Made by a program: the position numbers and the translations under genes
Shown here: piece after piece, positions 44,255 through 52,559 of the stretch
How the letters are laid out: every line of letters starts with the position of its first letter
Numbering within the stretch: position 1 is the stretch's first letter
The notes under the pieces: model-generated
Told to the model about the DNA's origin: nothing
Seen by the model: the letters and a program-made list of their open reading frames with translations, nothing else
Database searches by the model: none
NCBI RefSeq assembly: GCF_002005425.1
Contig: NZ_CP019704.1
Coordinates: 620,001-684,000, forward strand
DNA: 64,000 bases
Direction: 5' to 3'
Source of the DNA: Polaribacter sp. BM10
Lineage (GTDB): Bacteria > Bacteroidota > Bacteroidia > Flavobacteriales > Flavobacteriaceae

Positions 44255-46357
44255 ATGAAAAATATAGATACAAAAGCACCAATTGCAGATAAAGAATTAG
44301 CAATTTTAGAAAAGCATGGCGATGTTAGAGAAGATAATTATTTTTGGATGCGTTTGTCTGACGCTCAAAAACTATCTGAAGTTAAAGATGAGCATACAAC
44401 CAAAGTTATAAATTATTTAGAGGAAGAAAACACTTATCACGATAAAGTTACAGCGTCTTCAAGAAATTTCGAAGAGAATTTATTTGAAGAAATGAAAGGC
44501 AGAATTAAAGAGGATGATTCTTCTGTGCCATACAAGAGCAATGGTTATTTTTATATAACGCGTTTCGAAAAAGGAATGCAATATCCTATTTTTAGTAGAA
44601 AAAAAGACAACTTAGAAGCAGAAGAGCAGGTTATGTTTAATGTAAATGAGATGGCTAAAGATTTTGATTATTTTCAATTAGGAGGCTTAAATATATCTAC
44701 AAATAATAAATTAGTGGTTTTTGCTACAGATACTGTAAGTAGAAGACAATATTTTTTAAGAATTAAAAACTTAGAAACCGGTAAAATTTATAAAGATATC
44801 ATAGAAAATACTACAGGAGCCTCTGTTTGGGCTAACGATAATAAAACTATTTTCTACACTAAAAAAAATCCGCATACATTAAGAAGTGAAAAAATTTATA
44901 GACATATTTTAGGTACACCAACTTCTGAAGACGTAGAAGTTTACCACGAAAAAGACGAAACTTTTAATGCGTATGTTACAAAATCTAAATCAGACAAGTA
45001 TATAATCATAGGTTCTAGTAGTACAGTATCTACAGAAGCACAATTTCTAGATGCAGATAATCCTACAGGTTCGTTTACAATGTTGCAGTCAAGAGAAAGA
45101 GATTTAGAATATAGTGTTTCTCACTTCGAAGATCATTTTTATTTATTAACTAATAAAGACGACGCTACTAATTTTAAGTTGATGAAAACGCCTGTAACCA
45201 ATACAACAAAAGAAAATTGGGTTGATGTGATTCCGCACAGAGAAGATACATTATTAGAAGATTTCTCTATTTTTAAAGAATATTTAGTTCTAGAAGAACG
45301 CACAAACGGCTTAAATAAAATTAGAATTAAACGATGGGATAATGTAGAAGATTATTATTTACCTTTTACAGAAGAAACCTATTCTGTGGGTGTTTATGCC
45401 AATCCAGATTTTGATACAGATGTGATACGTTATTCTTATAATTCGATGACAACTCCTGCTTCTATTATCGATTTTAACATGAAAGATAAATCGAAAGAAA
45501 TTAAAAAGGAGCAAGAAATCTTAGGAGGAAAATTCAATAAAGAAAATTATAAAAGCGAACGCGTTTGGGTTACTGCCAGAGATGGTAAAAAAGTAGCAGT
45601 TTCTTTAGTATATCATAAAAACACTGTTTTAAACGAAAATACGCCATTGTTACAATATGCCTACGGATCTTATGGTTATACAATTTCAGACGGATTTTCA
45701 TCAACTAGATTAAGTTTATTAGATAGAGGTTTTGTGTATGCATTGGCGCATATTAGAGGAAGCGAATACTTAGGTAGAAACTGGTATGAAGATGGTAAAA
45801 TGTTAAACAAAAAAAATACGTTTACAGATTTTATAGATTGTTCTAAGTTTTTAATTGAAAATAATTACACTTCTGCAGCGCATTTATATGCAATGGGCGG
45901 TTCTGCTGGTGGATTGTTAATGGGAGCAATTGTAAATATGAATCCTGAATTGTATAACGGTATTATAGCTGCAGTTCCTTTTGTAGATGTTATTTCTACA
46001 ATGATAGATGAATCGATTCCGTTAACCACCGGAGAATATGATGAGTGGGGAAATCCTAACGACAAAGAATATTACGATTATATAAAATCATATTCACCTT
46101 ACGATCAAGTAAAACCCCAAGATTATCCAAATATTTTGGTAACTACTGGTTTTCACGATTCTCAAGTTCAATATTGGGAACCTGCAAAATGGGTTGCAAA
46201 ATTAAGAGATTTAAAAACTGATGATAATATATTGTTGCTAAGAACAAATATGGAAGCTGGACACGGTGGTGCATCTGGTCGATTTAATGCATTAAAAGAA
46301 ACCGCTAAAGATTATTCGTTTTTATTAGCTTTAGAAGGTAAAATTGATGCGAAATAA
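44255..46357 (+). CDS. ptrB: oligopeptidase B (S9A serine peptidase)
   Basis: A 700-residue prolyl-oligopeptidase-family enzyme. An N-terminal seven-bladed propeller (about 75-415) covers an alpha/beta-hydrolase domain. The nucleophile Ser is in AMGGSAGGLLMGA and the catalytic His in NMEAGHGGASGR; a YDEWGNPND motif matches oligopeptidase B. It cleaves short peptides after basic residues. There is no signal peptide, so it is cytoplasmic. A TATTTTTG box lies at 44224-44231. Confidence 0.92.
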   Translation: MKNIDTKAPIADKELAILEKHGDVREDNYFWMRLSDAQKLSEVKDEHTTKVINYLEEENTYHDKVTASSRNFEENLFEEMKGRIKEDDSSVPYKSNGYFYITRFEKGMQYPIFSRKKDNLEAEEQVMFNVNEMAKDFDYFQLGGLNISTNNKLVVFATDTVSRRQYFLRIKNLETGKIYKDIIENTTGASVWANDNKTIFYTKKNPHTLRSEKIYRHILGTPTSEDVEVYHEKDETFNAYVTKSKSDKYIIIGSSSTVSTEAQFLDADNPTGSFTMLQSRERDLEYSVSHFEDHFYLLTNKDDATNFKLMKTPVTNTTKENWVDVIPHREDTLLEDFSIFKEYLVLEERTNGLNKIRIKRWDNVEDYYLPFTEETYSVGVYANPDFDTDVIRYSYNSMTTPASIIDFNMKDKSKEIKKEQEILGGKFNKENYKSERVWVTARDGKKVAVSLVYHKNTVLNENTPLLQYAYGSYGYTISDGFSSTRLSLLDRGFVYALAHIRGSEYLGRNWYEDGKMLNKKNTFTDFIDCSKFLIENNYTSAAHLYAMGGSAGGLLMGAIVNMNPELYNGIIAAVPFVDVISTMIDESIPLTTGEYDEWGNPNDKEYYDYIKSYSPYDQVKPQDYPNILVTTGFHDSQVQYWEPAKWVAKLRDLKTDDNILLLRTNMEAGHGGASGRFNALKETAKDYSFLLALEGKIDAK

Positions 46358-46396
46358 TTAAATTTTAATTCAATTTCGTAATTCAAAACGAAAATG

Positions 46397-46404
46397 TACT
46401 TTTG
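46397..46404 (+). promoter_or_regulatory. -7 promoter box of the cysteine-synthase-like gene
   Basis: TACTTTTG fits TAnnTTTG. Transcription should start near 46411, so the 11-bp hairpin at 46425-46454 falls within the 5' leader. Confidence 0.55.
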
Positions 46405-46424
46405 CAGACGGTAAAAAGACAATC

Positions 46425-46454
46425 AAACATCATTATTTATCGGTAATGATGTTT
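46425..46454 (+). promoter_or_regulatory. leader hairpin upstream of the cysteine-synthase-like gene
   Basis: A perfect 11-bp stem (aaacatcatta / taatgatgttt) with an 8-nt loop, followed by a T-rich stretch and ending 16 bp before the start codon. It could be the terminator of oligopeptidase B or a leader element of the downstream gene; because a promoter box lies upstream of it, I favour a leader element, though weakly. Confidence 0.45.
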
Positions 46455-46470
46455 TATTTATGCATGTAGA

Positions 46471-47469
46471 ATGGTAAAGAATAGCGCAATTAATAATAGT
46501 ATTTTAGAATTAGTAGGAGAAACACCGTTAATTAAACTTCGTAATATCACAAAGAATTTTAAAGGTAATTTTTTTGCTAAAGTAGAAGCTTTTAATCCTG
46601 GCCACTCATCAAAAGACAGAATTGCGTTACATATTATTAATGATGCAGAAAAAAAAGGGATTCTTAAAAAAGGAGCTACAATTGTAGAAACAACTTCGGG
46701 TAATACCGGTTTTAGTTTAGCAATGATAAGTATTGTTAAAGGATACAAATGTATTTTAGCAGTTAGCGATAAATCTTCTCAAGATAAAATTGATTTGTTA
46801 AAAACAATGGGAGCAGAAGTGCACGTTTGTCCTGCAAATGTTGCTGCAGATGACCCTAGATCTTATTACGAAGTTGCTAAAGCAATTCATAAAAAGACAA
46901 AGAATTCTGTTTACATCAATCAATATTTTAACGAGTTAAATATTGAAGCGCATTATAGATCTACCGGACCAGAAATTTGGAAACAAACAGAAGGTAAAAT
47001 TACACATCTTGTTGCAGCAAGCGGAACAGGAGGAACTATTTCTGGAACAGGTAAGTACTTAAAAGAACAAAATCCTGATATTAAAATTCTTGGTGTAGAT
47101 GCCGTTGGTTCTGTTTTAAAGAAATTTCATGAAACAGGTGAATTCGATGTAAATGAGATCAAACCATACAAAATAGAAGGTTTAGGAAAAACGTTAATTC
47201 CTACAGCAACAGATTTTGATGTGATTGATGTTTATGAAAAAGTTTCAGACAAAGATGCTGCATTTGCCGCAAGAGATATTGTAAAACAAGAAGGTTTGTT
47301 TTGTGGTTATACAAGTGGCGCTGTAATGCAGGCTACCAAACAATATGATGCTATGAACTTTTTTGACAAAGACAGCTTTGTTGTAGTAATTTTTCCTGAT
47401 CACGGTTCTAGATATTTAAATAAAATTTACAACGATTCTTGGATGAAAAATCAAGGGTTTTTAGATTAA
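46471..47469 (+). CDS. PLP-dependent cysteine-synthase-like enzyme, possible cysteate synthase
   Basis: A 332-residue fold-type II PLP enzyme. The PLP Lys lies in [14 protein letters not shown], the Asn/substrate loop in [13 protein letters not shown] and the phosphate loop in [14 protein letters not shown]. The C-terminal [21 protein letters not shown] resembles cystathionine beta-synthase. Plain cysteine synthases use acetylserine; here the next co-oriented gene encodes a serine-palmitoyltransferase-like enzyme, as in capnine (sulfonolipid) loci where a family member makes cysteate from phosphoserine and sulphite. The specific activity is inference; cysteine synthase or CBS remain possible. 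Confidence 0.85.
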   Translation: MVKNSAINNSILELVGETPLIKLRNITKNFKGNFFAKVEAFNPGHSSKDRIALHIINDAEKKGILKKGATIVETTSGNTGFSLAMISIVKGYKCILAVSDKSSQDKIDLLKTMGAEVHVCPANVAADDPRSYYEVAKAIHKKTKNSVYINQYFNELNIEAHYRSTGPEIWKQTEGKITHLVAASGTGGTISGTGKYLKEQNPDIKILGVDAVGSVLKKFHETGEFDVNEIKPYKIEGLGKTLIPTATDFDVIDVYEKVSDKDAAFAARDIVKQEGLFCGYTSGAVMQATKQYDAMNFFDKDSFVVVIFPDHGSRYLNKIYNDSWMKNQGFLD

Positions 47470-47500
47470 TTTTTTTCTTTTTTTGCTCTTTTTAGCTTAA

Positions 47501-47531
47501 TTGTATAAACTGTTAAAATTTGTTAACTTTG
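47501..47531 (+). promoter_or_regulatory. internal promoter of the SPT-like gene
   Basis: TTG at 47501-47503 and TAACTTTG at 47524-47531, 20 bp apart, form a good -33/-7 pair in the 87-bp gap, 25 bp before the start codon. The SPT-like gene can therefore be transcribed independently of the upstream gene. Confidence 0.6.
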
Positions 47532-47556
47532 CAAACTTCAAAAAACAGAAGACAAA

Positions 47557-48804
47557 ATGACGACAGATTTATTTGATAGAATTGTAAAAGATAAAGGCCC
47601 TTTAGGTAAATGGGCAGATAAAGCAGAAGGATATTATGTTTTTCCAAAGCTAGAAGGACCAATTTCTAATAGAATGTCTTTCAACGGAAAAAAAGTAGTT
47701 ACTTGGAGTATTAATGATTACTTAGGTTTAGCAAATCATCCTGAAATACTAAAAGTTGACGGAGAAGCTGCATTAGAACACGGTATGGCTTACCCAATGG
47801 GTGCTAGAATGATGTCTGGTCACACGCCTTTACACGAACAATTAGAAAGAGAATGTGCAGAGTTTGTTGATAAAGAAAAAGCATATTTATTAAATTTTGG
47901 TTACCAAGGTATTATGTCTGCAATAGACGCGTTGGTTACTAAAAACGATATCATTGTTTATGATATGGATACGCACGCTTGTATTATCGATGGCGTTCGT
48001 TTACATTCTGGTAAACGATTTGTATATCGTCATAACGATATGGAAAGTTTCGAGAAAAACATTAAACGTGCCTCTAAAATGGCAGAAAAAACAGGAGGAG
48101 GAATTCTTGTAATTTCTGAAGGTGTTTTCGGAATGAGAGGAGAGCAAGGTCGTTTAAAAGAAATAGTTGCATTTAAAAAAGAATATAATTTTAGACTTTT
48201 AGTTGATGATGCGCATGGTTTTGGTACATTAGGTAAAGACGGTAGAGGTACTGGTTTTGAACAAGGAGTACAAGATGATATCGATGTTTACTTTGCAACT
48301 TTTGCAAAATCTATGGCAGGTATTGGTGCATTCTTAGCCGGTGATGCAGATGTAATACAATATTTACAATATAATTTAAGATCTCAAATGTTTGCAAAAT
48401 CTTTACCAATGGCAATGGTAAAAGGTGCATTAAAACGTTTAGATATGATTAGAACAATGCCAGAGTTAAAAACTAAATTGTGGGAAAACACAAATGCGTT
48501 ACAATCTGGTTTAAGAAACGCTGGTTTCGATTTAGGTACAACACAAACATGTATTACTCCGGTATTCTTAAAAGGAGATATTCCTGAAGCAATGGCTATG
48601 GTAAACGATTTAAGAGAAAATCACGGAATCTTTTGTTCTATTGTTGTATATCCCGTGATACCAAAAGGATTAATTATTTTAAGATTAATACCAACTGCAA
48701 CACATACTCAAGAAGATATAGACGAAACAATTACTGCTTTTTCTGCAATTAGAGAAAAATTAGAAAACGGTACTTACAAGAAAATAGCAGCTCAAATTGC
48801 TTAA
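47557..48804 (+). CDS. alpha-oxoamine synthase, SPT-like; possible cysteate acyltransferase (capnine synthase)
   Basis: A 415-residue PLP enzyme of the serine palmitoyltransferase/KBL/CqsA family. Motifs: INDYLGLANHPEI, GARMMSGHTPLHEQLE, DDAHGFGTLG and the PLP Lys in TFAKSMAGIGAFLAGD. Family members condense an amino acid with an acyl-CoA and release CO2. In Flavobacterium a homologue joins cysteate to a fatty acyl group to make capnine, a sulfonolipid needed for efficient gliding. The preceding cysteine-synthase-like gene supports this; serine palmitoyltransferase is the alternative. Confidence 0.85.
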   Translation: MTTDLFDRIVKDKGPLGKWADKAEGYYVFPKLEGPISNRMSFNGKKVVTWSINDYLGLANHPEILKVDGEAALEHGMAYPMGARMMSGHTPLHEQLERECAEFVDKEKAYLLNFGYQGIMSAIDALVTKNDIIVYDMDTHACIIDGVRLHSGKRFVYRHNDMESFEKNIKRASKMAEKTGGGILVISEGVFGMRGEQGRLKEIVAFKKEYNFRLLVDDAHGFGTLGKDGRGTGFEQGVQDDIDVYFATFAKSMAGIGAFLAGDADVIQYLQYNLRSQMFAKSLPMAMVKGALKRLDMIRTMPELKTKLWENTNALQSGLRNAGFDLGTTQTCITPVFLKGDIPEAMAMVNDLRENHGIFCSIVVYPVIPKGLIILRLIPTATHTQEDIDETITAFSAIREKLENGTYKKIAAQIA

Positions 48805-48827
48805 TTCTTGTACATATACAATATTAA

Positions 48828-48858
48828 AAACAGCACAAATAAGTGCTGTTTTTTTTGT
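48828..48858 (+). terminator. intrinsic terminator after the SPT-like gene
   Basis: An 8-bp stem (aacagcac / gtgctgtt) with a 6-nt loop followed by a long T run, 24 bp after the stop. It separates the lipid genes from the his operon. Confidence 0.85.
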
Positions 48859-48925
48859 TTTAAATTTCAACAAAAAATTAAATTTTGATAAATATTCAAC
48901 TTTAATTAAAATTTTACAGATATAG

Positions 48926-48958
48926 TTTGTTTAATTGAAAATAAATTTAGAATATTTG
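48926..48958 (+). promoter_or_regulatory. his operon promoter
   Basis: TTTG at 48926-48929 and AATATTTG at 48951-48958 (one mismatch to TAnnTTTG) are spaced 21 bp. Transcription would start about 10 bp before the leader peptide ATG at 48977. Confidence 0.6.
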
Positions 48959-48976
48959 CATATATAAAAAAAGAAC

Positions 48977-49033
48977 ATGAATTTTATTCAATCACATCAT
49001 CATCATTTTTACAATTGCAATCAAGCGATATAA
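48977..49033 (+). CDS. hisL: his operon leader peptide
   Basis: An 18-residue open frame: MNFIQSHHHHFYNCNQAI. Four consecutive CAT His codons (48995-49006) are the sensor: ribosomes stall there when charged tRNA-His is scarce. It lies between a promoter and an intrinsic terminator in front of hisG, the classical attenuator layout. Confidence 0.88.
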   Translation: MNFIQSHHHHFYNCNQAI

Positions 49034-49095
49034 AAATGTATTGAATAAAATCAAGATATTTATAAACCCGTTTGAGCAAATCAAGCGGGTTTTTT
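48981..49095 (+). promoter_or_regulatory. histidine transcription attenuator
   Basis: Segment 48981-48992 inside the leader peptide gene is a perfect 12-nt complement of 49040-49051. Downstream, 49065-49075 pairs with 49081-49091 (one G-U) and is followed by a T run, forming the terminator. The 3' end of the leader gene (tcaagcg, 49021-49027) repeats the first bases of the terminator's right arm (49081-49087), so it can pair with the left arm instead and act as antiterminator. Stalling at the His codons would break the first pairing. The exact competing folds are my reading. Confidence 0.78.
49064..49095 (+). terminator. attenuator terminator before hisG
   Basis: Stem of 12 pairs including one G-U (aaacccgtttga / tcaagcgggttt) with a 5-nt loop and a T run at 49091-49095, 42 bp upstream of the hisG ATG. 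Confidence 0.88.
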
Positions 49096-49136
49096 CATTT
49101 TAAAACCGTATTTGTTCAAACATCAAATAAAACAAA

Positions 49137-49994
49137 ATGAGTAATTTAAGAATTGCAGTACAAAAATCAGGAAGGTTAAACGAAGATTCAATGAGAATCT
49201 TAAAAGACATCGGTATTTCTATCGATAATGGTAAAGATCAATTAAAAGCAGCAGCCAGAGATTTTCCGGTAGAGGTATTTTATTTAAGAAATGGCGATAT
49301 TCCTCAATACTTAAAAGATGGTGTTGTAGATGCAGCTATTATTGGCGAAAATGTATTAATAGAAAAAGGAAGCGATATCGAATTTGTAGAGCGTTTAGGT
49401 TTTTCTAAATGTAAAGTTTCTATTGCTGTGCCAAAAGATTCTAATGCAAACTCTTTAAAAGATTTAGCAGGTAAAAGAATAGCAACATCATATCCAGAAA
49501 CAGTAAAAAAGTTTCTAAAAGCACAAAACATCGATGCACAATTACACCAAATTAATGGTTCTGTAGAAATTGCACCAAATATTGGTTTAGCAGACGGAAT
49601 TTGTGATATTGTTTCTAGTGGAAGTACGTTGTTTAAAAATGGTTTAAAAGAAATAGAAGTTCTTTTAAAGTCTGAAGCAGTTTTAGCTGTTTCACCAAAA
49701 ATTTCTGAAGAAAGAAAAGCAATTTTAGATAAAATTCAATTTAGAATTCAGTCTGTTTTAAAAGGTAGAAACTCTAAATATGTATTGTTAAATGCACCAA
49801 ACGATAAATTAGAAGATATTTTAAATTTATTACCAGGCATGAGAAGTCCTACTGTTTTACCATTAGCAGAAAAAGGTTGGAGTTCTGTGCACACAGTTAT
49901 CAATAAAAATGAATTTTGGGAAATTATAGATGAACTTAAGGCAAATGGTGCAGAAGGAATTCTAGTTTGTCCAATCGAAAAAATGGTACTTTAA
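49137..49994 (+). CDS. hisG: ATP phosphoribosyltransferase, long form
   Basis: A 285-residue enzyme that catalyses the first step of histidine synthesis, joining ATP and PRPP. It has the catalytic two-lobed domain (1-205; RIAVQKSGRLNEDSMRIL, DIVSSGSTLFKNGL) and an extra C-terminal ACT-like domain (about 210-285) that binds histidine in the long hexameric form; no hisZ is needed. It is the first structural gene after the attenuator. A 152-bp spacer with repeat copy 2 separates it from hisD. Confidence 0.97.
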   Translation: MSNLRIAVQKSGRLNEDSMRILKDIGISIDNGKDQLKAAARDFPVEVFYLRNGDIPQYLKDGVVDAAIIGENVLIEKGSDIEFVERLGFSKCKVSIAVPKDSNANSLKDLAGKRIATSYPETVKKFLKAQNIDAQLHQINGSVEIAPNIGLADGICDIVSSGSTLFKNGLKEIEVLLKSEAVLAVSPKISEERKAILDKIQFRIQSVLKGRNSKYVLLNAPNDKLEDILNLLPGMRSPTVLPLAEKGWSSVHTVINKNEFWEIIDELKANGAEGILVCPIEKMVL

Positions 49995-50035
49995 ACTCGT
50001 TTCAGTATTTAAAAGAGAAATAAAAATGTTTTTTT

Positions 50036-50117
50036 GGGCGTTTTAACGGGCTTTTCGCACTCGCTTTTTTTCAGAAAAAGAAAAAAGAGCTCAAACAATT
50101 GCTTCAATCCCTAACGC
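50036..50117 (-). repeat. dispersed structured repeat, copy 2
   Basis: Read on the minus strand it runs gcgttagggattgaag, then a long A/T hairpin (ctttttt...aaaaaaag), gtgcgaaaagcccg and aacgcccaaaaa, matching copy 1 at 38992-39075 in order of conserved blocks. It fills the hisG-hisD spacer, inverted relative to copy 1 and to the transcript, so in the his mRNA it appears as the antisense of the element. Confidence 0.65.
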
Positions 50118-50146
50118 TAGAGCACATTTATAAGAGATAGTAAATT

Positions 50147-51427
50147 ATGAAAATCATTAATAATCCATCAAAAAAAGATTGGAATAAAATTTTAGAAAGA
50201 CCAACAAAAACCGTTGATGATATCGAAGGTGTTGTAAATGAAGTTTTTTTAGATGTACAAAAAAACGGAGATGCAGCTGTTGATAAATACACAACTAAGT
50301 TTGATGGTGTTTCTTTAGATAATACATTGGTTTCTTCAAGTGAAATAGAAGAAGCAATTGCATTAGTTTCTTCAGAATTAAAAGAAGCAATACAATTAGC
50401 AAAGACGAATATTACAAATTTTCATAAAGCTCAAAAAACGGATAAAGTTTCTGTAGAAACAGCAAACGGAGTTTCTTGTTGGCAAGAAAAAAGAGCCATT
50501 CAAAAAGTTGGTTTATATATTCCCGGAGGTACAGCACCTTTATTTTCTACCGTATTAATGCTTGCAATTCCAGCACAAATTGCGGGTTGTAAAGAAATTG
50601 TATTATGTTCTCCGCCAAATAAAGAAGGTAAAATAAATCCGGCAATTTTATTTGCAGCCAATTTATGTGGTGTTACTAAAATTATAAAAGTTGGCGGAAT
50701 TCAAGCAATTGCGGGTTTAACTTTTGGTACAGCAACTATACCGCAAGTTTATAAAATTTTCGGGCCAGGAAACCAATTTGTTACTGTGGCCAAACAACTT
50801 TCTACAAAGTTTGGGGTTGCCATAGATATGCCAGCAGGACCAAGTGAATTATTAGTAGTAGCAGATGATGCAGCTAATGCAAGTTATGTAGCATCAGATT
50901 TATTAAGTCAAGCAGAACATGGTGTAGATAGTCAGGTTATTTTAGTTTCTACATCAGAAAAATTAATAGCAGAAGTTTCAAAAGAAGTAGAGAGTCAACT
51001 TGATAAATTACCAAGAAAAGAAATTGCGTCTAAAGCCATTGCAAACTCGAAATCTATTTTTGTAGAAAATGATAAAATTGCTTTAGAATTAATTAATGAA
51101 TACGGGCCAGAACATTTTATAGTTTGTACAAGTGATAATGATTTTTATGTTGATAATATAGAAAATGCAGGTTCTGTTTTTATAGGAAACTATACACCAG
51201 AAAGTGCTGGTGATTATGCATCTGGTACAAACCATACGTTACCAACAAATGGTTTTTCTAAATCGTATTCTGGTGTAAATTTAGATAGTTTTACAAAAAG
51301 TATTACTTTTCAGAAAATTTCTAAAGAAGGTATAAAAACTATTGGTAATGCAATAGAATTAATGGCAGAAGCAGAAGGTTTACAAGCGCATAAAAATGCA
51401 GTTTCTATTCGTTTAAAAGATTTGTAA
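50147..51427 (+). CDS. hisD: histidinol dehydrogenase
   Basis: A 426-residue zinc enzyme for the last two steps of histidine synthesis, oxidising histidinol to histidine with NAD. Recognisable parts: GLYIPGGTAPLFSTVLMLAIPA, KIFGPGNQFVTVAK, DMPAGPSELLVVADD, LSQAEHGVDSQVILV (metal ligands Gln/His) and NYTPESAGDYASGTNHTLPT. Length is typical. Confidence 0.97.
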   Translation: MKIINNPSKKDWNKILERPTKTVDDIEGVVNEVFLDVQKNGDAAVDKYTTKFDGVSLDNTLVSSSEIEEAIALVSSELKEAIQLAKTNITNFHKAQKTDKVSVETANGVSCWQEKRAIQKVGLYIPGGTAPLFSTVLMLAIPAQIAGCKEIVLCSPPNKEGKINPAILFAANLCGVTKIIKVGGIQAIAGLTFGTATIPQVYKIFGPGNQFVTVAKQLSTKFGVAIDMPAGPSELLVVADDAANASYVASDLLSQAEHGVDSQVILVSTSEKLIAEVSKEVESQLDKLPRKEIASKAIANSKSIFVENDKIALELINEYGPEHFIVCTSDNDFYVDNIENAGSVFIGNYTPESAGDYASGTNHTLPTNGFSKSYSGVNLDSFTKSITFQKISKEGIKTIGNAIELMAEAEGLQAHKNAVSIRLKDL

Positions 51428-51464
51428 AATAAATAATGTTGCTCTTTATTAGAGTTATTTTGGT

Positions 51465-52520
51465 ATGAAAACAAGTAAAATTATTAGTGATTTAGTTAGA
51501 GATAACATCAAAGGAATAAAACCATACTCTTCGGCAAGAGATGAGTATAAAGATGTTGCTACAACAGAAATGATTTTTTTAGACGCAAATGAAAATCCTT
51601 TCGAAAATGGTGTAAATAGATATCCAGATCCTCAGCAAAACTCTGTAAAAGATTTATTAGCCACAATTAAAAATGTTTCAAAAGAAAATATTTTGTTGGG
51701 TAACGGAAGTGATGAGGTTTTAGATCTAATTTTTAGAGCATTTTGCGAACCAAATAAAGACAATATTATAACATTACCGCCAACTTACGGTATGTACAAT
51801 GTGCTGGCAAATATCAATGCAATAGAAAACAGAGAAGTTTTATTAGATGACAATTTTCAACCAAAAGTTTCACAAATTTTAAAAACTGCAGATAATAATA
51901 GTAAAATTTTATTTTTATGTTCGCCAAATAATCCAACAGGTAATAGTTTTACAGTGCCAGCGGTTAAAGAATTATTGATAAAGTTTAAAGGTTTAGTAGT
52001 TTTAGATGAAGCTTACATAGATTTTTCTGAAGAAGAAAGTTGGTTGCAAAGCTTGCAAAAATATCCTAATTTAATAGTAACTCAAACACTTTCTAAAGCA
52101 TACGGTTTAGCAGGAATACGTTTAGGTATTTGTTATGCATCAACAGAAATAATCAATATTTTAAATACCATAAAACCACCATATAACGTAAACGAATTAA
52201 CGCAACAAAGAGCTATAAGTCGTTTGCAAAAAATAAATGAAATTGATAATGAAATTTCTCAATTAAAAAGTGAAAGAGATCGCTTAAAAAAGGAACTAGA
52301 ATGTTGTGTCGATTTTATTGAAAAGGTATATCCTTCTGATGGAAATTTTTTATTGATAAAAGTAGATAATGCCACAAAACGATACAATCAATTAATAGAA
52401 TTAGGTGTAGTTATTAGAAATAGAACAACACAACCGCTTTGCGAAAACTGTTTAAGAATAAGTGTTGGTGTTTGCGAAGAAAATCAAAAATTATTAAGAG
52501 CTTTAAAATCTCTTGTGTAA
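51465..52520 (+). CDS. hisC: histidinol-phosphate aminotransferase
   Basis: A 351-residue class I/II PLP aminotransferase that makes histidinol phosphate. Motifs: LDANENPF, LGNGSDEVLDLIFRAF, CSPNNPTGN, LDEAYIDFS and the PLP Lys in TLSKAYGLAGIRLG. It lies 37 bp after hisD. A helical insert with Glu/Lys repeats (about 260-280) is normal for the family. Confidence 0.96.
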   Translation: MKTSKIISDLVRDNIKGIKPYSSARDEYKDVATTEMIFLDANENPFENGVNRYPDPQQNSVKDLLATIKNVSKENILLGNGSDEVLDLIFRAFCEPNKDNIITLPPTYGMYNVLANINAIENREVLLDDNFQPKVSQILKTADNNSKILFLCSPNNPTGNSFTVPAVKELLIKFKGLVVLDEAYIDFSEEESWLQSLQKYPNLIVTQTLSKAYGLAGIRLGICYASTEIINILNTIKPPYNVNELTQQRAISRLQKINEIDNEISQLKSERDRLKKELECCVDFIEKVYPSDGNFLLIKVDNATKRYNQLIELGVVIRNRTTQPLCENCLRISVGVCEENQKLLRALKSLV

Positions 52521-52559
52521 AGTAATTCTGAGTTTTAGAATTCGATAAAATTTATTAAT

